Assembly: GCA_937935995.1 (NCBI GenBank)
Contig: CALGXF010000021.1
Location: 1-16,049 of the forward strand
Length of the DNA stretch: 16,049 bases
Source: an uncultured Alphaproteobacteria bacterium
GTDB taxonomy: Bacteria > Pseudomonadota > Alphaproteobacteria > CAAHEQ01 > UBA3637
Reading direction: 5' to 3'
Positions 1 to 6,362 of this stretch are shown here, in pieces. The position numbers were made by a program, and so were the translations under genes. The notes beneath the pieces were generated by a model, which saw nothing but the letters and a program-made list of their open reading frames with translations, was not told where the DNA came from and ran no database searches. Positions within the stretch are counted from its first letter, which is position 1. Each line of letters opens with the position of its first letter.

Positions 1-29
1 GTCAAGTTAAGGAAAGGAAAAATAAAATG
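1..29 (+). repeat. Left inverted terminal repeat with embedded RBS and start codon
   Basis: Bases 2-29 are an exact inverted copy of 16021-16048; only the outermost base differs (G at 1, complement A at 16049). The repeat contains a purine-rich Shine-Dalgarno stretch (GGAAAGGA at 11-18) and ends with the ATG of the first gene at 27-29. Inverted terminal repeats are the replication origins of protein-primed linear genomes such as phi29, and the polymerase and terminal protein genes here fit that. The single mismatch suggests the true ends are slightly frayed or truncated in the assembly. Confidence 0.85.
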
Positions 30-242
30 GAAAATTATCGTTCTAGGGAATTTTATGAAAAAATGTTCATTGAATATATTGATGATTGCGAACTTGACGC
101 GAATGCGTGGAATTATTGTAAGGCGGGGTTGATTCTTTTTAATATCGGTAAAGAACATAATTTTGAGTGGCCTACTGCGTTCGATGATTTGCCTAAGTGT
201 CAAATGACCGCTATTGTACGTGATACGGTATGGCAGTATTAA
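27..242 (+). CDS. Small left-end orphan protein, 71 aa
   Basis: I do not recognise this 71-residue protein. It starts with the ATG that forms the inner edge of the left terminal repeat, and its ribosome binding site (GGAAAGGA at 11-18) lies inside that repeat. The sequence is acidic and rich in aromatic residues (several Tyr, Phe and Trp), with three cysteines and no signal peptide or membrane span. It is the first of four short genes reading inward from the left end. In phi29-like phages such terminal small genes are usually early and often modulate the host or DNA replication; that role is inference by position only. Only 26 bases precede the start, so no promoter can fit within the window. 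Confidence 0.75.
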   Translation: MENYRSREFYEKMFIEYIDDCELDANAWNYCKAGLILFNIGKEHNFEWPTAFDDLPKCQMTAIVRDTVWQY

Positions 243-259
243 AACAAGGGAGAAATAAA

Positions 260-478
260 ATGAGTTTCATGAATCTTGAAGCATTGTCTAATTCAATTGA
301 TTTTAATGTGAATAGTGTTTACGATGTGCTTGTGTATTTTGTTGATATTGCGTCCGATTGTTTAATCGAAAATCGGTTTGTCGATTGCATTGACGCATAC
401 GGGCTTAGGGATGTGCTTGACGATGGCGTGTTTTACGTTCCGGGTGCGGTGTGTTTGGGCTATCGGATTAACCGGTGA
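260..478 (+). CDS. Small left-end orphan protein, 72 aa
   Basis: Unrecognised 72-residue acidic protein. The frame is open from an ATG at 230, but that start lies inside the preceding gene and lacks a ribosome binding site. The ATG at 260 has a strong one (AAGGGAG at 246-252, 7-base spacing) and is the better start. The protein is rich in Asp, Val, Leu and Ile with few basic residues, suggesting a compact acidic fold, possibly a DNA mimic or a protein-binding inhibitor; this is speculation. It lies 17 bases after the first gene and is followed immediately by the third, so all four small genes appear to be one operon. Confidence 0.7.
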   Translation: MSFMNLEALSNSIDFNVNSVYDVLVYFVDIASDCLIENRFVDCIDAYGLRDVLDDGVFYVPGAVCLGYRINR

Positions 479-495
479 TTGCGAAAGGCTGCATT

Positions 496-741
496 GTGAT
501 TAAGAATGATAAAAAAGTTGCCACGTTTAACTCTGTATTCAAGAACGGTAATATTGGGCTGTGGTATTGTGCGCATCGTGACGTGTATGAATTGCGCTAC
601 GATGTTCAGTTTTACACGTCGGACGGTTTGATTGATGCTATCGCTTTAAGTTCGTATGATGCGGGTGACTATATTCAGGTTGGCGATATTCTGACAGATG
701 CTATTGAATTGGCTAACACACCTTTGCTGAAAAGGGATTGA
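496..741 (+). CDS. Small left-end orphan protein, 81 aa (88 aa from an alternative start)
   Basis: Unrecognised small protein. Two GTG starts are possible. The one at 475 overlaps the stop of the previous gene in a GTGA arrangement but has no Shine-Dalgarno match. The one at 496 follows GAAAGG at 483-488 with 7-base spacing and is preferred. The protein alternates hydrophobic and polar residues through most of its length, suggesting beta strands, and has an acidic C-terminal half ending in a short basic tail. There is no membrane span. It belongs to the left-end small-gene cluster, whose role I infer to be early (host takeover or replication control). Start choice is uncertain by 7 codons. 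Confidence 0.65.
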   Translation: MIKNDKKVATFNSVFKNGNIGLWYCAHRDVYELRYDVQFYTSDGLIDAIALSSYDAGDYIQVGDILTDAIELANTPLLKRD

Positions 742-743
742 GC

Positions 744-926
744 ATGTTTTGCAAACGTAATTCTTGTGATTTCATTAGGGGTTATAGGGTGTGTGGCGAA
801 CAGCGTGTTAAGCCTGTTGTTATGAGTGCGAAGTGGTTTAAATGTGATTCGTCCGTGTCGGATTATGTGTTTGCGCATTATCGTGATATGATTGATTTGA
901 TGCGGCGGGGATTGTGGGAGGTGTGA
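744..926 (+). CDS. Small cysteine-containing basic orphan protein, 60 aa
   Basis: Unrecognised 60-residue protein, basic, with four cysteines at about positions 3, 8, 17 and 34 that could bind a metal, although the spacing does not match a zinc finger I know. The ATG at 744 lies 2 bases after the stop of the previous gene and has AAAAGGG at 730-735 as ribosome binding site. An upstream TTG at 738 is not needed. It is the last protein gene before the tRNA at 934, which begins 7 bases after its stop, so tRNA and small genes probably share a transcript that is processed. Confidence 0.65.
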   Translation: MFCKRNSCDFIRGYRVCGEQRVKPVVMSAKWFKCDSSVSDYVFAHYRDMIDLMRRGLWEV

Positions 927-933
927 GATAAAT

Positions 934-1007
934 GGCCTATTAGCTCAGTTGGTTAGAGCAGCATCCTTATAAGATGTGCGTGCCGGGTTCAATTCCCGGA
1001 TAGGCCA
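934..1007 (+). tRNA. tRNA-Ile(UAU)
   Basis: A 74-base cloverleaf with all arms present. The acceptor stem pairs seven perfect bases (934-940 with 1000-1006), discriminator A at 1007. The D arm is GCTC/GAGC. The anticodon stem is 961-965 with 973-977 (one G-U pair), loop 966-972 with anticodon TAT at 968-970. The T arm is five perfect pairs around a TTCAATT loop. CCA is not encoded. The anticodon UAU reads AUA isoleucine codons. Most bacteria instead read AUA with a CAU tRNA modified by TilS lysidine synthetase; a genuine UAU version is unusual. AUA is the major isoleucine codon of the right-end genes of this genome. Confidence 0.95.
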
Positions 1008-1026
1008 CGCGATTGTGATATATTGG

Positions 1027-1056
1027 GTCATGGCATGTCGTTCGATGTGCCATGAC
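1027..1056 (+). terminator. Hairpin downstream of tRNA (weak terminator or processing signal)
   Basis: A perfect 9-bp inverted repeat, 1027-1035 with 1048-1056, encloses a 12-base loop. It is followed only by CATTTCTTATT, not a clean T tract, so termination would be inefficient. It may instead mark the 3' side of the small-gene/tRNA transcript for processing, or lower transcription into the lysis genes. Confidence 0.4.
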
Positions 1057-1082
1057 ATTTCTTATTATCGAGGTGTTTTTTG

Positions 1083-1280
1083 ATGGATATTAGTTCGATT
1101 GTAACCGTTGTCGGGAGTGTGGGTTTTCCGATTGTCGCGTGTTGTGGTATGGCGTGGTTTATCGCCACGACTTTTAGTGATTTCAATGATTTGATGACTA
1201 AGAACAATGTGTTGACCGAAGAACTCATTGCATTGCTTAAGGATAACAAAGGGGGTGACGATGTCTCGAATATGGCGTAG
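1083..1280 (+). CDS. Putative holin, single transmembrane span, 65 aa
   Basis: A 65-residue protein with one hydrophobic segment at about residues 5-29, containing a GFPI turn, followed by a charged, helical cytoplasmic tail (residues 30-65). The glycine-phenylalanine-proline motif in a short N-terminal span with an amphipathic tail resembles the YvrJ/holin-like small membrane proteins seen beside phage lysins; I recognise the style rather than a definite family. It would form or trigger membrane lesions at the end of infection. The ATG at 1083 is preceded by GAGGTG at about 1070-1075. Its 3' end overlaps the endolysin start by 20 bases, the usual holin-lysin coupling. An upstream TTG at 1080 adds one residue only. 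Confidence 0.7.
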   Translation: MDISSIVTVVGSVGFPIVACCGMAWFIATTFSDFNDLMTKNNVLTEELIALLKDNKGGDDVSNMA

Positions 1281-2322
1281 TACGTTAGCTTGCGTTTGCG
1301 CGTTGCTGCTGACTGTTGCACCGTCTGCTAACGCGGATATGCGTGGTGTGGATGTGAGCAATTGGCAGTGCGATATTGACACGGCGGCGGTGGACGCTGA
1401 TTTTGTTGTGGCGGGTGCCACTTGGGGTATCGGTGGTTTTAATAACACATGTTTGACCAATGGCGTGAATCAGGCCGCGAACTATCAGCTTGGACGTGCA
1501 GCGGATAGCGGCAAGAGCATTGGCGTATATCATTACGCGATGGGACGTGACGCGAATACGGAAGGTGACTTTTTCGTAGACAACGTGCGCGGATACGTCG
1601 GTAACGCCGTGCTTGTTTTGGACTGGGAATCTCAGGATAACCCGAGTTTTGGCAACGGCGCGTGGATTGAAACGTGGGTGCGGCATGTGCATGACCGCAC
1701 GCAGGTGTGGCCGATTGTGTACGTTCAGGCGTCCGCACTGGGGCAGCTTACGTCTTTCGTGCGTGAGCATTGTGGCGTGTGGGTTGCGCAGTATGCGTCG
1801 ATGAACGTAACCGGCTATCAGGAAACGCCGTGGCTGTATGGCGCGTATGGTGAAGCCATGCGTCAGTACACGTCGAACGGGTACGTGTCGGGCTATGCCG
1901 GACGATTGGACTTGAATTATTTTCGGGGCGAACGATGGCAGTGGGATGCATACGCGCATGGCGACGGCGCGAATGTATCCGCACCGGAAACGAACGCCGG
2001 GGGGAATGCCGGTGGGAGTGCGTCGCAGTCTGCTTGCGTGGTGGTTGCGTCGGGAGATACGTTGTCGGGCATTGCCGAGCGCACCGGACTGTTGCCGTGG
2101 CAGTCGTGGCACGGGTACGCGTCGGGCAATCCGGCTGTGATTTATCCGGGTGAAACCGTGTGCTATGGCGGTGCTGCGCAGTCGAATGTGGCGCGCACGT
2201 ATACGGTCATATCCGGTGATAATTTGTGGACAGTGTTCGGGTTAGATTGGGCGCGTGTCGCGTCGCTTAATGGATTATCTAATCCGAGTTTGATTTATCC
2301 GGGGCAGATTTTGCGTTATTGA
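1261..2322 (+). CDS. Secreted endolysin: signal peptide, GH25 muramidase, two LysM repeats
   Basis: A 353-residue cell-wall lysozyme. The ATG at 1261 follows AAAGGGGGTG (1248-1257) and is preferred over an ATG at 1228. Residues 1-25 are a classical Sec signal peptide: basic start, hydrophobic core, Ala-Asn-Ala cleavage site before Asp26. Residues about 27-230 are a GH25 muramidase domain, with the first catalytic-site Asp at 31 (DVSNW) and the Asp-Trp-Glu active-site triplet at 121-123. Two LysM-like peptidoglycan-binding repeats follow, about 255-305 and 313-353, each with an SGD(T/N)L(S/W) core and a YPG motif. It would cleave the glycan beta-1,4 bond between MurNAc and GlcNAc. It is the only muralytic enzyme I can find in the genome. 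Confidence 0.95.
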   Translation: MSRIWRSTLACVCALLLTVAPSANADMRGVDVSNWQCDIDTAAVDADFVVAGATWGIGGFNNTCLTNGVNQAANYQLGRAADSGKSIGVYHYAMGRDANTEGDFFVDNVRGYVGNAVLVLDWESQDNPSFGNGAWIETWVRHVHDRTQVWPIVYVQASALGQLTSFVREHCGVWVAQYASMNVTGYQETPWLYGAYGEAMRQYTSNGYVSGYAGRLDLNYFRGERWQWDAYAHGDGANVSAPETNAGGNAGGSASQSACVVVASGDTLSGIAERTGLLPWQSWHGYASGNPAVIYPGETVCYGGAAQSNVARTYTVISGDNLWTVFGLDWARVASLNGLSNPSLIYPGQILRY

Positions 2323-2336
2323 GAATAAATATCAAT

Positions 2337-2373
2337 AATCGGCGTGTCGCTTTTTTGCGCACGCCGATTTTTG
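2337..2373 (+). terminator. Intrinsic terminator after the lysis genes
   Basis: A perfect 10-bp stem (2337-2346 with 2360-2369) has a further CGC/GCG pairing around six T residues in the loop and runs into a T tract (2368-2372). It lies 14 bases after the endolysin stop. The arms begin AATC and end GATT, so it could also work weakly in reverse. Confidence 0.85.
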
Positions 2374-2403
2374 TGCTATAAATATTTATGTCGCCAAAAA
2401 TGG

Positions 2404-2432
2404 TTGACATAAAACATAAAAACAGATACAAA
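2404..2432 (+). promoter_or_regulatory. Probable promoter for the replication operon
   Basis: A perfect -35 hexamer TTGACA (2404-2409), a 17-base spacer and TACAAA (2427-2432, 4 of 6 consensus bases) lie directly before the 95-aa gene. The predicted start near 2439 would leave almost no leader, and the AAGGA ribosome site (2431-2435) would overlap the -10 box. So either the mRNA is nearly leaderless or the real -10 lies elsewhere in this AT-rich stretch. Confidence 0.45.
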
Positions 2433-2443
2433 GGATAACAAAC

Positions 2444-2731
2444 ATGCGAAAGATTCGTAAGGTAATAGCTGACAGCACCATAAACTATTATGACCGGGAC
2501 GGCGTGGCACAGACGTTCCACACCACCGGAAACGTTCGCACTGTTGAAATGGCCGTCAAGACGCTTATGGACGCCGGTATCGTCAACGTGTTGGTTGACG
2601 ATATTACAGTCGATAAGACTGTGTATGTGATGGACGTTGAAACGTTCATCGAACACGCCGAACGCGTCGCAACTGACGTAACCGACGGCGACGTTGACAA
2701 CGACAACAATAACGAAGATATTGAATTCTGA
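2444..2731 (+). CDS. Small replication-operon protein with acidic tail, 95 aa
   Basis: Unrecognised 95-residue protein, first gene after the putative promoter at 2404. Residues 1-75 look like a small mixed alpha/beta domain with a basic N-terminus and a Tyr-Tyr-Asp near residue 15. The last 20 residues are almost entirely Asp, Glu and Asn, a flexible acidic tail of the kind found on many ssDNA-binding or nucleoid proteins. AAGGA at 2431-2435 precedes the ATG. Its place just before the putative SSB, terminal protein and polymerase parallels phi29 gene 6 (the double-stranded DNA-binding p6 that activates the origins), but I see no sequence support for homology. A replication accessory is the best guess. 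Confidence 0.75.
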   Translation: MRKIRKVIADSTINYYDRDGVAQTFHTTGNVRTVEMAVKTLMDAGIVNVLVDDITVDKTVYVMDVETFIEHAERVATDVTDGDVDNDNNNEDIEF

Positions 2732-2742
2732 AAGGAACTAAA

Positions 2743-3162
2743 ATGAACGAGGAAAACGAACAGATGAATGACGCTACCGTGAATGAAACCGCACAGAAAA
2801 CCGCTGACAACTATCGTTATATTTGCACGATGGACACTACCACGTTCGAGGGAAAACGCGCCGTTATTAACGCACGTAACAGCGCGTTGTCGCTGAACGA
2901 ATGCGGCATGGAATCATTGACGATTATCGGCGCTTACACCACGCCGGGCATTCGTTCTAAGACTGGTCAGAAATGTGCAAATGTCTATCTTTTTGAAAAG
3001 GATGGTAAGACGTATTTCAGTCAGTCACAGGGAATCTACCGCAGCGTGTTGGATATTTACGACATGTTCCCCGATTTCAACGCGCCGGACGGTATCACCG
3101 TTGTAATTCATCAAACCGCCCTTGGTGATGGACGTATTACGAAATCGCTTGAAATCGAGTAG
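2743..3162 (+). CDS. Putative single-stranded DNA-binding protein, 139 aa
   Basis: A 139-residue protein with a disordered, acidic N-terminal arm (about 1-22) followed by a compact domain of alternating strands. Features include a TFEGKRA motif near residue 35, an Asn/Ser/Leu-rich helix, and aromatic residues in the second half (YLFEKDG, YFSQSQG). I recall this pattern from proteins of small gut phages predicted to bind ssDNA. Its place, before terminal protein and polymerase, equals phi29 p5 (SSB). It would coat displaced strands during protein-primed replication. The start follows GAAAGGA (about 2731-2737), 11 bases after the previous gene, so the two are co-translated. A perfect-stem terminator follows at 3176. 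Function is likely but not proven from motifs. Confidence 0.6.
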   Translation: MNEENEQMNDATVNETAQKTADNYRYICTMDTTTFEGKRAVINARNSALSLNECGMESLTIIGAYTTPGIRSKTGQKCANVYLFEKDGKTYFSQSQGIYRSVLDIYDMFPDFNAPDGITVVIHQTALGDGRITKSLEIE

Positions 3163-3175
3163 TTCGGAATGAAAC

Positions 3176-3211
3176 AAAAAAAGTGCCATAAATTGTTATG
3201 GCACTTTTTTT
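3176..3211 (+). terminator. Strong bidirectional-type terminator abutting the terminal-protein RBS
   Basis: A perfect 16-bp stem (3176-3191 with 3196-3211) and a 4-base loop. Seven A at the 5' foot and seven T at the 3' foot let it terminate on either strand. The ribosome site of the next gene begins at 3214, so read-through or hairpin state could set terminal-protein and polymerase expression. Confidence 0.9.
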
Positions 3212-3225
3212 ATAAGGTGGTGAAC

Positions 3226-3867
3226 ATGCCTAGAGCGCATAAACAAGCGGACGTTTTGACAGCGAAACGCAAGCGTGTGCGGCGTACGATAAACAGTCTG
3301 AAAAAAAGCATTACCGACACCATGCCCGAAAGTGAAGCACGCGCGCGGCGCGTTTATATTCAACGGCTTGAAACGCAGCTGAAAAACACATATGTAGGCC
3401 GTACCCGCAACGCTGCCATGCGTGACGAATTGTATCAACGCGCCAATGAAAAAGCCGACGCGCTGATTCGACAAACCGAAGACGTGCGCGGCGGCAAAGG
3501 GCGCGCGAAAGAACGCGCACGCTCATTTAATATCTTTCGCAATGAAATGCGAATGGCGTCCAAGGGGCTACCGAGCGCGCTAGGCGATGACCTAAGCCGT
3601 GAAAAAGTCAAGATATTTTGGCGATACACACAAAACGTATGGCAGCGCCCCGACGTTGCCCCGAACAAACGACTGGAAGCCATCATGAAAGCATATGACA
3701 CCAATTCGCTCAGTGAACTGTTTGATACTATCATGTCACGAAACGAAAAGGCATTGCAATACGCCAAACGTATGAAAATGCACGCGGGCGAATTGGAAGA
3801 CGATACGGACGTTGATGGCGGTAGCCCGATATGGCTCATGTTGGTCACACCTGATGTAATACGATGA
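3226..3867 (+). CDS. Putative terminal protein (replication primer), 213 aa
   Basis: A basic, mostly helical 213-residue protein encoded immediately upstream of the polymerase, the position of phi29 gene 3 (terminal protein). Terminal proteins offer a Ser, Thr or Tyr hydroxyl to prime DNA synthesis and stay covalently bound to both 5' ends. They diverge too fast for motif recognition, so the call rests on position, size (phi29 p3 is 266 aa), high Arg/Lys content (strong in residues 1-110, suiting DNA binding) and helical periodicity. The ATG at 3226 has AAGGTGG at 3214-3220. An in-frame ATG at 3169 would translate through the terminator hairpin and is rejected. The stop overlaps the polymerase start (ATGATGA), giving tight coupling. 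Confidence 0.7.
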   Translation: MPRAHKQADVLTAKRKRVRRTINSLKKSITDTMPESEARARRVYIQRLETQLKNTYVGRTRNAAMRDELYQRANEKADALIRQTEDVRGGKGRAKERARSFNIFRNEMRMASKGLPSALGDDLSREKVKIFWRYTQNVWQRPDVAPNKRLEAIMKAYDTNSLSELFDTIMSRNEKALQYAKRMKMHAGELEDDTDVDGGSPIWLMLVTPDVIR

Positions 3868-6362
3868 TGAAAGAACGCAAGGATTTTCGGGTAGCGGCGA
3901 TATTCGACACCGAAACAACGAACATCGGCACGGGTGCCGAAACGCGCGCATACCCGATATTGTACATTTTCAACGATTTGCGTGACACGCCACTGGAATC
4001 GTATACCCCCGATACGGACGATGTGCGATTTTACCGGCGTACGTCCGAAGCGCTGGCGTATATTGATAATCTTATTGAATATGGGCGTGCGCACGGTTAT
4101 GTTCCGATAATCGCGGCATATAACCTTATGTTCGACATGCAGACTCTCATGTTGGAATTGGCGCAGTCGTATACGATTACCGCTAATGCGCAGACGGCTA
4201 CAAGCGTGTATACGCTTGACTTGTATGTAGGTAATGATGTGGTGTGCCGTTTTTGGGATACGTTTTACCTTGAAATGGGCGGACTGCGTGCGATGGGCGA
4301 GACATGCGGCTTGCCGAAAGCGGTGGGCGACTGGGATTACACGCTTGTACGCACGCCCGAAACGCCACTGACCGGGGAAGAACTTTTTTACGCACGGCGT
4401 GATGTGCAAGTGATACCGCAATACTTGCAATGGTTGCTACGCGCGAATCATTGGCTTACGCCGGAAATGCTCGGTTGCCGCGTGCTCACCAAGACGTCAC
4501 TTGTAAGGCAGATGGCGCGCCGTGAGATTGGCGGGCGACGCATCACGTTGCAGAGCGGTAAGCAGATGACGCTTCAACGCGCTTTCGAGTTGACTTGCAA
4601 TCAGGAGTTTCCGAAAAACTATGAGTCCTACGCCTTGCGTAAGTCGTGTTTCCGTGGCGGATTGACGTTTACGAGTGCGAAAACCGCTAGCGTTATTGTG
4701 GATAATGTTGCGTCCTTGGATGTAACGTCAATGCATCACGCGTTCATTAATGGGCGTCGTTTGCCGGTGAAGTTTGCACCTATACCCCCGGATATTCTGC
4801 AAGTGGCGTGCGAACGTATCGTTAACACGCCGCTTGAAGACGTATTGGCGAATTATAGTGACCCGTTCCGAACGGGTGTACATGCGGCGGTAAGATTTAC
4901 GAACCTCAGATTACGTAAAGATACATGTTTCGATGCATGGGGTATTGCAATCTGCCCGCGCTCAAAATTCGTAAAGACATTGCAAGCGGATACGGATTAT
5001 GCCAATAATGAGCGTGCGAAAACACAGGAAAACAGCATTAGGGCGCATGGTTACGTTGATACTGCCGTTAACGCGACATACGCTTTCGGAAAACTGTATT
5101 CTGCGGATGAATGCATATTACACGTTAACGAGATTGAATTATGGAACGTGGCACAAGTATATGAGTACGATGAAATGCGCGTCTTATATGGGGAGGGTAC
5201 CACTAAAACAATCATTCCGCCCGATTATGTAACTTTGCAATCCAATATGCTTTTCGCTCGAAAAACCGATGTGAAAAATCTGATTAAACATTATCATGAG
5301 GGGGTAGCGTGTACGGAAAACATACCTGATTCGATACCTGAGGGTATCGCACGCGACGCAAAAGCGGGCACGTTGAGCATGAAGTTTCTGCAATCCTATT
5401 ACGGCAGCACCGTGAAAGGACAATTCAACGGAATCTATGGCACTCAGGCGCAGGACGTGATGAAAGCCGATTATCGCGTGACGGAAACCGGCGAGCTTGA
5501 AGTTGATAAAAACACGGTATGCACTCCCGAGAATTTTGCGAAAAAACGGCCGAAAACGCCACGCGTGCTCTACACTTACGGTATGCGAATCGTTGCGGGC
5601 AGCAGAATGCACTTGCTGATAGCCATGACGCTGCTATATCGGCATTTCGGCGATTGCGTCACGGTCACGGGCGGCGATACCGATAGTCTGAAAATCAGCT
5701 GCGCCGATGACGTATCCGACATGGAACTTTTGAAAGCGCTCGAACCATTGCACACCGCGATAGAAAACGCTATTGACATCACCATGCGACGCGTCAGAGA
5801 AACCGCGCCCGACATGGCGTCCACGCTGGAACATATCGGAAAATTCGAGGTAGAGGATTGCGGCGGTACGACTCGGTATGTTGAGCATATGGAATTGTGG
5901 AATAAAGCGCGTGTCAGTTTGGACACGGGCGGGCGCGTGCATGTCACTTGCGCGGGACTTCCGCGACCGGACGGCGTGTACACCATAGAAGATTTTATTG
6001 CCGATGTCATGCGCGCGGGACACGGTTTCGCGGAAACCGTACAAATGTCGCTCGGTTATGATGTGTTGGTCGATTATGACATATGCCATACGTTGCAACG
6101 CAACCGGCCGCATGTATGGGATAGATACGTCGGTAACGTCACCGATTATCGAGGTGCGACATATCATGTTGACGCGCCCGAAGCGATCGCGTTGTATCCG
6201 TCCGGTAGATGGCTTGGCGAATCGGACAAACAGGCCAACGGCGAGAATCTGACATACATACGAAACACGTATAATCGAATTGTGGAAACAACGCCCCGCG
6301 AACTTATTATGCGGGACGGCAAACCTATGATTGTGAGTATTGATGGCGAAATATTATTATGA
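3864..6362 (+). CDS. Family B protein-primed DNA polymerase, 832 aa
   Basis: The replicative polymerase. Exonuclease motifs: Exo I DTE (Asp15, Glu17), Exo II YNLMFD (Asn87, Asp91), Exo III YARRD (Tyr176, Asp180). The link to the polymerase domain is FRGG (263-266), a variant of the YxGG motif of protein-primed enzymes. Polymerase motif A is LDVTS (Asp286), motif B is VKGQFNGIYG (517-526), motif C is DTDS (Asp605, Asp607). It should start from the terminal protein, displace the other strand and proofread 3' to 5'. At 832 residues it exceeds phi29 p2 (575); the extra length lies mainly between motifs A and B (the TPR1 region that contacts terminal protein) and after motif C. The start overlaps the upstream stop and has no strong RBS, so translation is probably coupled. 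Confidence 0.97.
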   Translation: MMKERKDFRVAAIFDTETTNIGTGAETRAYPILYIFNDLRDTPLESYTPDTDDVRFYRRTSEALAYIDNLIEYGRAHGYVPIIAAYNLMFDMQTLMLELAQSYTITANAQTATSVYTLDLYVGNDVVCRFWDTFYLEMGGLRAMGETCGLPKAVGDWDYTLVRTPETPLTGEELFYARRDVQVIPQYLQWLLRANHWLTPEMLGCRVLTKTSLVRQMARREIGGRRITLQSGKQMTLQRAFELTCNQEFPKNYESYALRKSCFRGGLTFTSAKTASVIVDNVASLDVTSMHHAFINGRRLPVKFAPIPPDILQVACERIVNTPLEDVLANYSDPFRTGVHAAVRFTNLRLRKDTCFDAWGIAICPRSKFVKTLQADTDYANNERAKTQENSIRAHGYVDTAVNATYAFGKLYSADECILHVNEIELWNVAQVYEYDEMRVLYGEGTTKTIIPPDYVTLQSNMLFARKTDVKNLIKHYHEGVACTENIPDSIPEGIARDAKAGTLSMKFLQSYYGSTVKGQFNGIYGTQAQDVMKADYRVTETGELEVDKNTVCTPENFAKKRPKTPRVLYTYGMRIVAGSRMHLLIAMTLLYRHFGDCVTVTGGDTDSLKISCADDVSDMELLKALEPLHTAIENAIDITMRRVRETAPDMASTLEHIGKFEVEDCGGTTRYVEHMELWNKARVSLDTGGRVHVTCAGLPRPDGVYTIEDFIADVMRAGHGFAETVQMSLGYDVLVDYDICHTLQRNRPHVWDRYVGNVTDYRGATYHVDAPEAIALYPSGRWLGESDKQANGENLTYIRNTYNRIVETTPRELIMRDGKPMIVSIDGEILL

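Noticed and set aside
1285..2112. Long open frame on the minus strand opposite the endolysin (275 codons)
   Set aside because: Shadow of a real gene: no ribosome site, His/Arg-rich composition from codon mirroring, and the plus strand encodes clear GH25 and LysM motifs.
3169..3225. Upstream in-frame ATG extending the terminal protein by 19 residues
   Set aside because: It would translate straight through a perfect terminator stem and has no ribosome site, whereas ATG 3226 has a strong one.
3435..4430. Minus-strand open frame of 331 codons opposite terminal protein and polymerase
   Set aside because: It overlaps two supported genes including catalytic exonuclease motifs, and its composition is that of an antisense shadow.
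5332..5349. 7-bp perfect hairpin (CGATACC/GGTATCG) inside the polymerase gene
   Set aside because: Short, no T tract, within a well-supported coding region; expected by chance in a window of this size.
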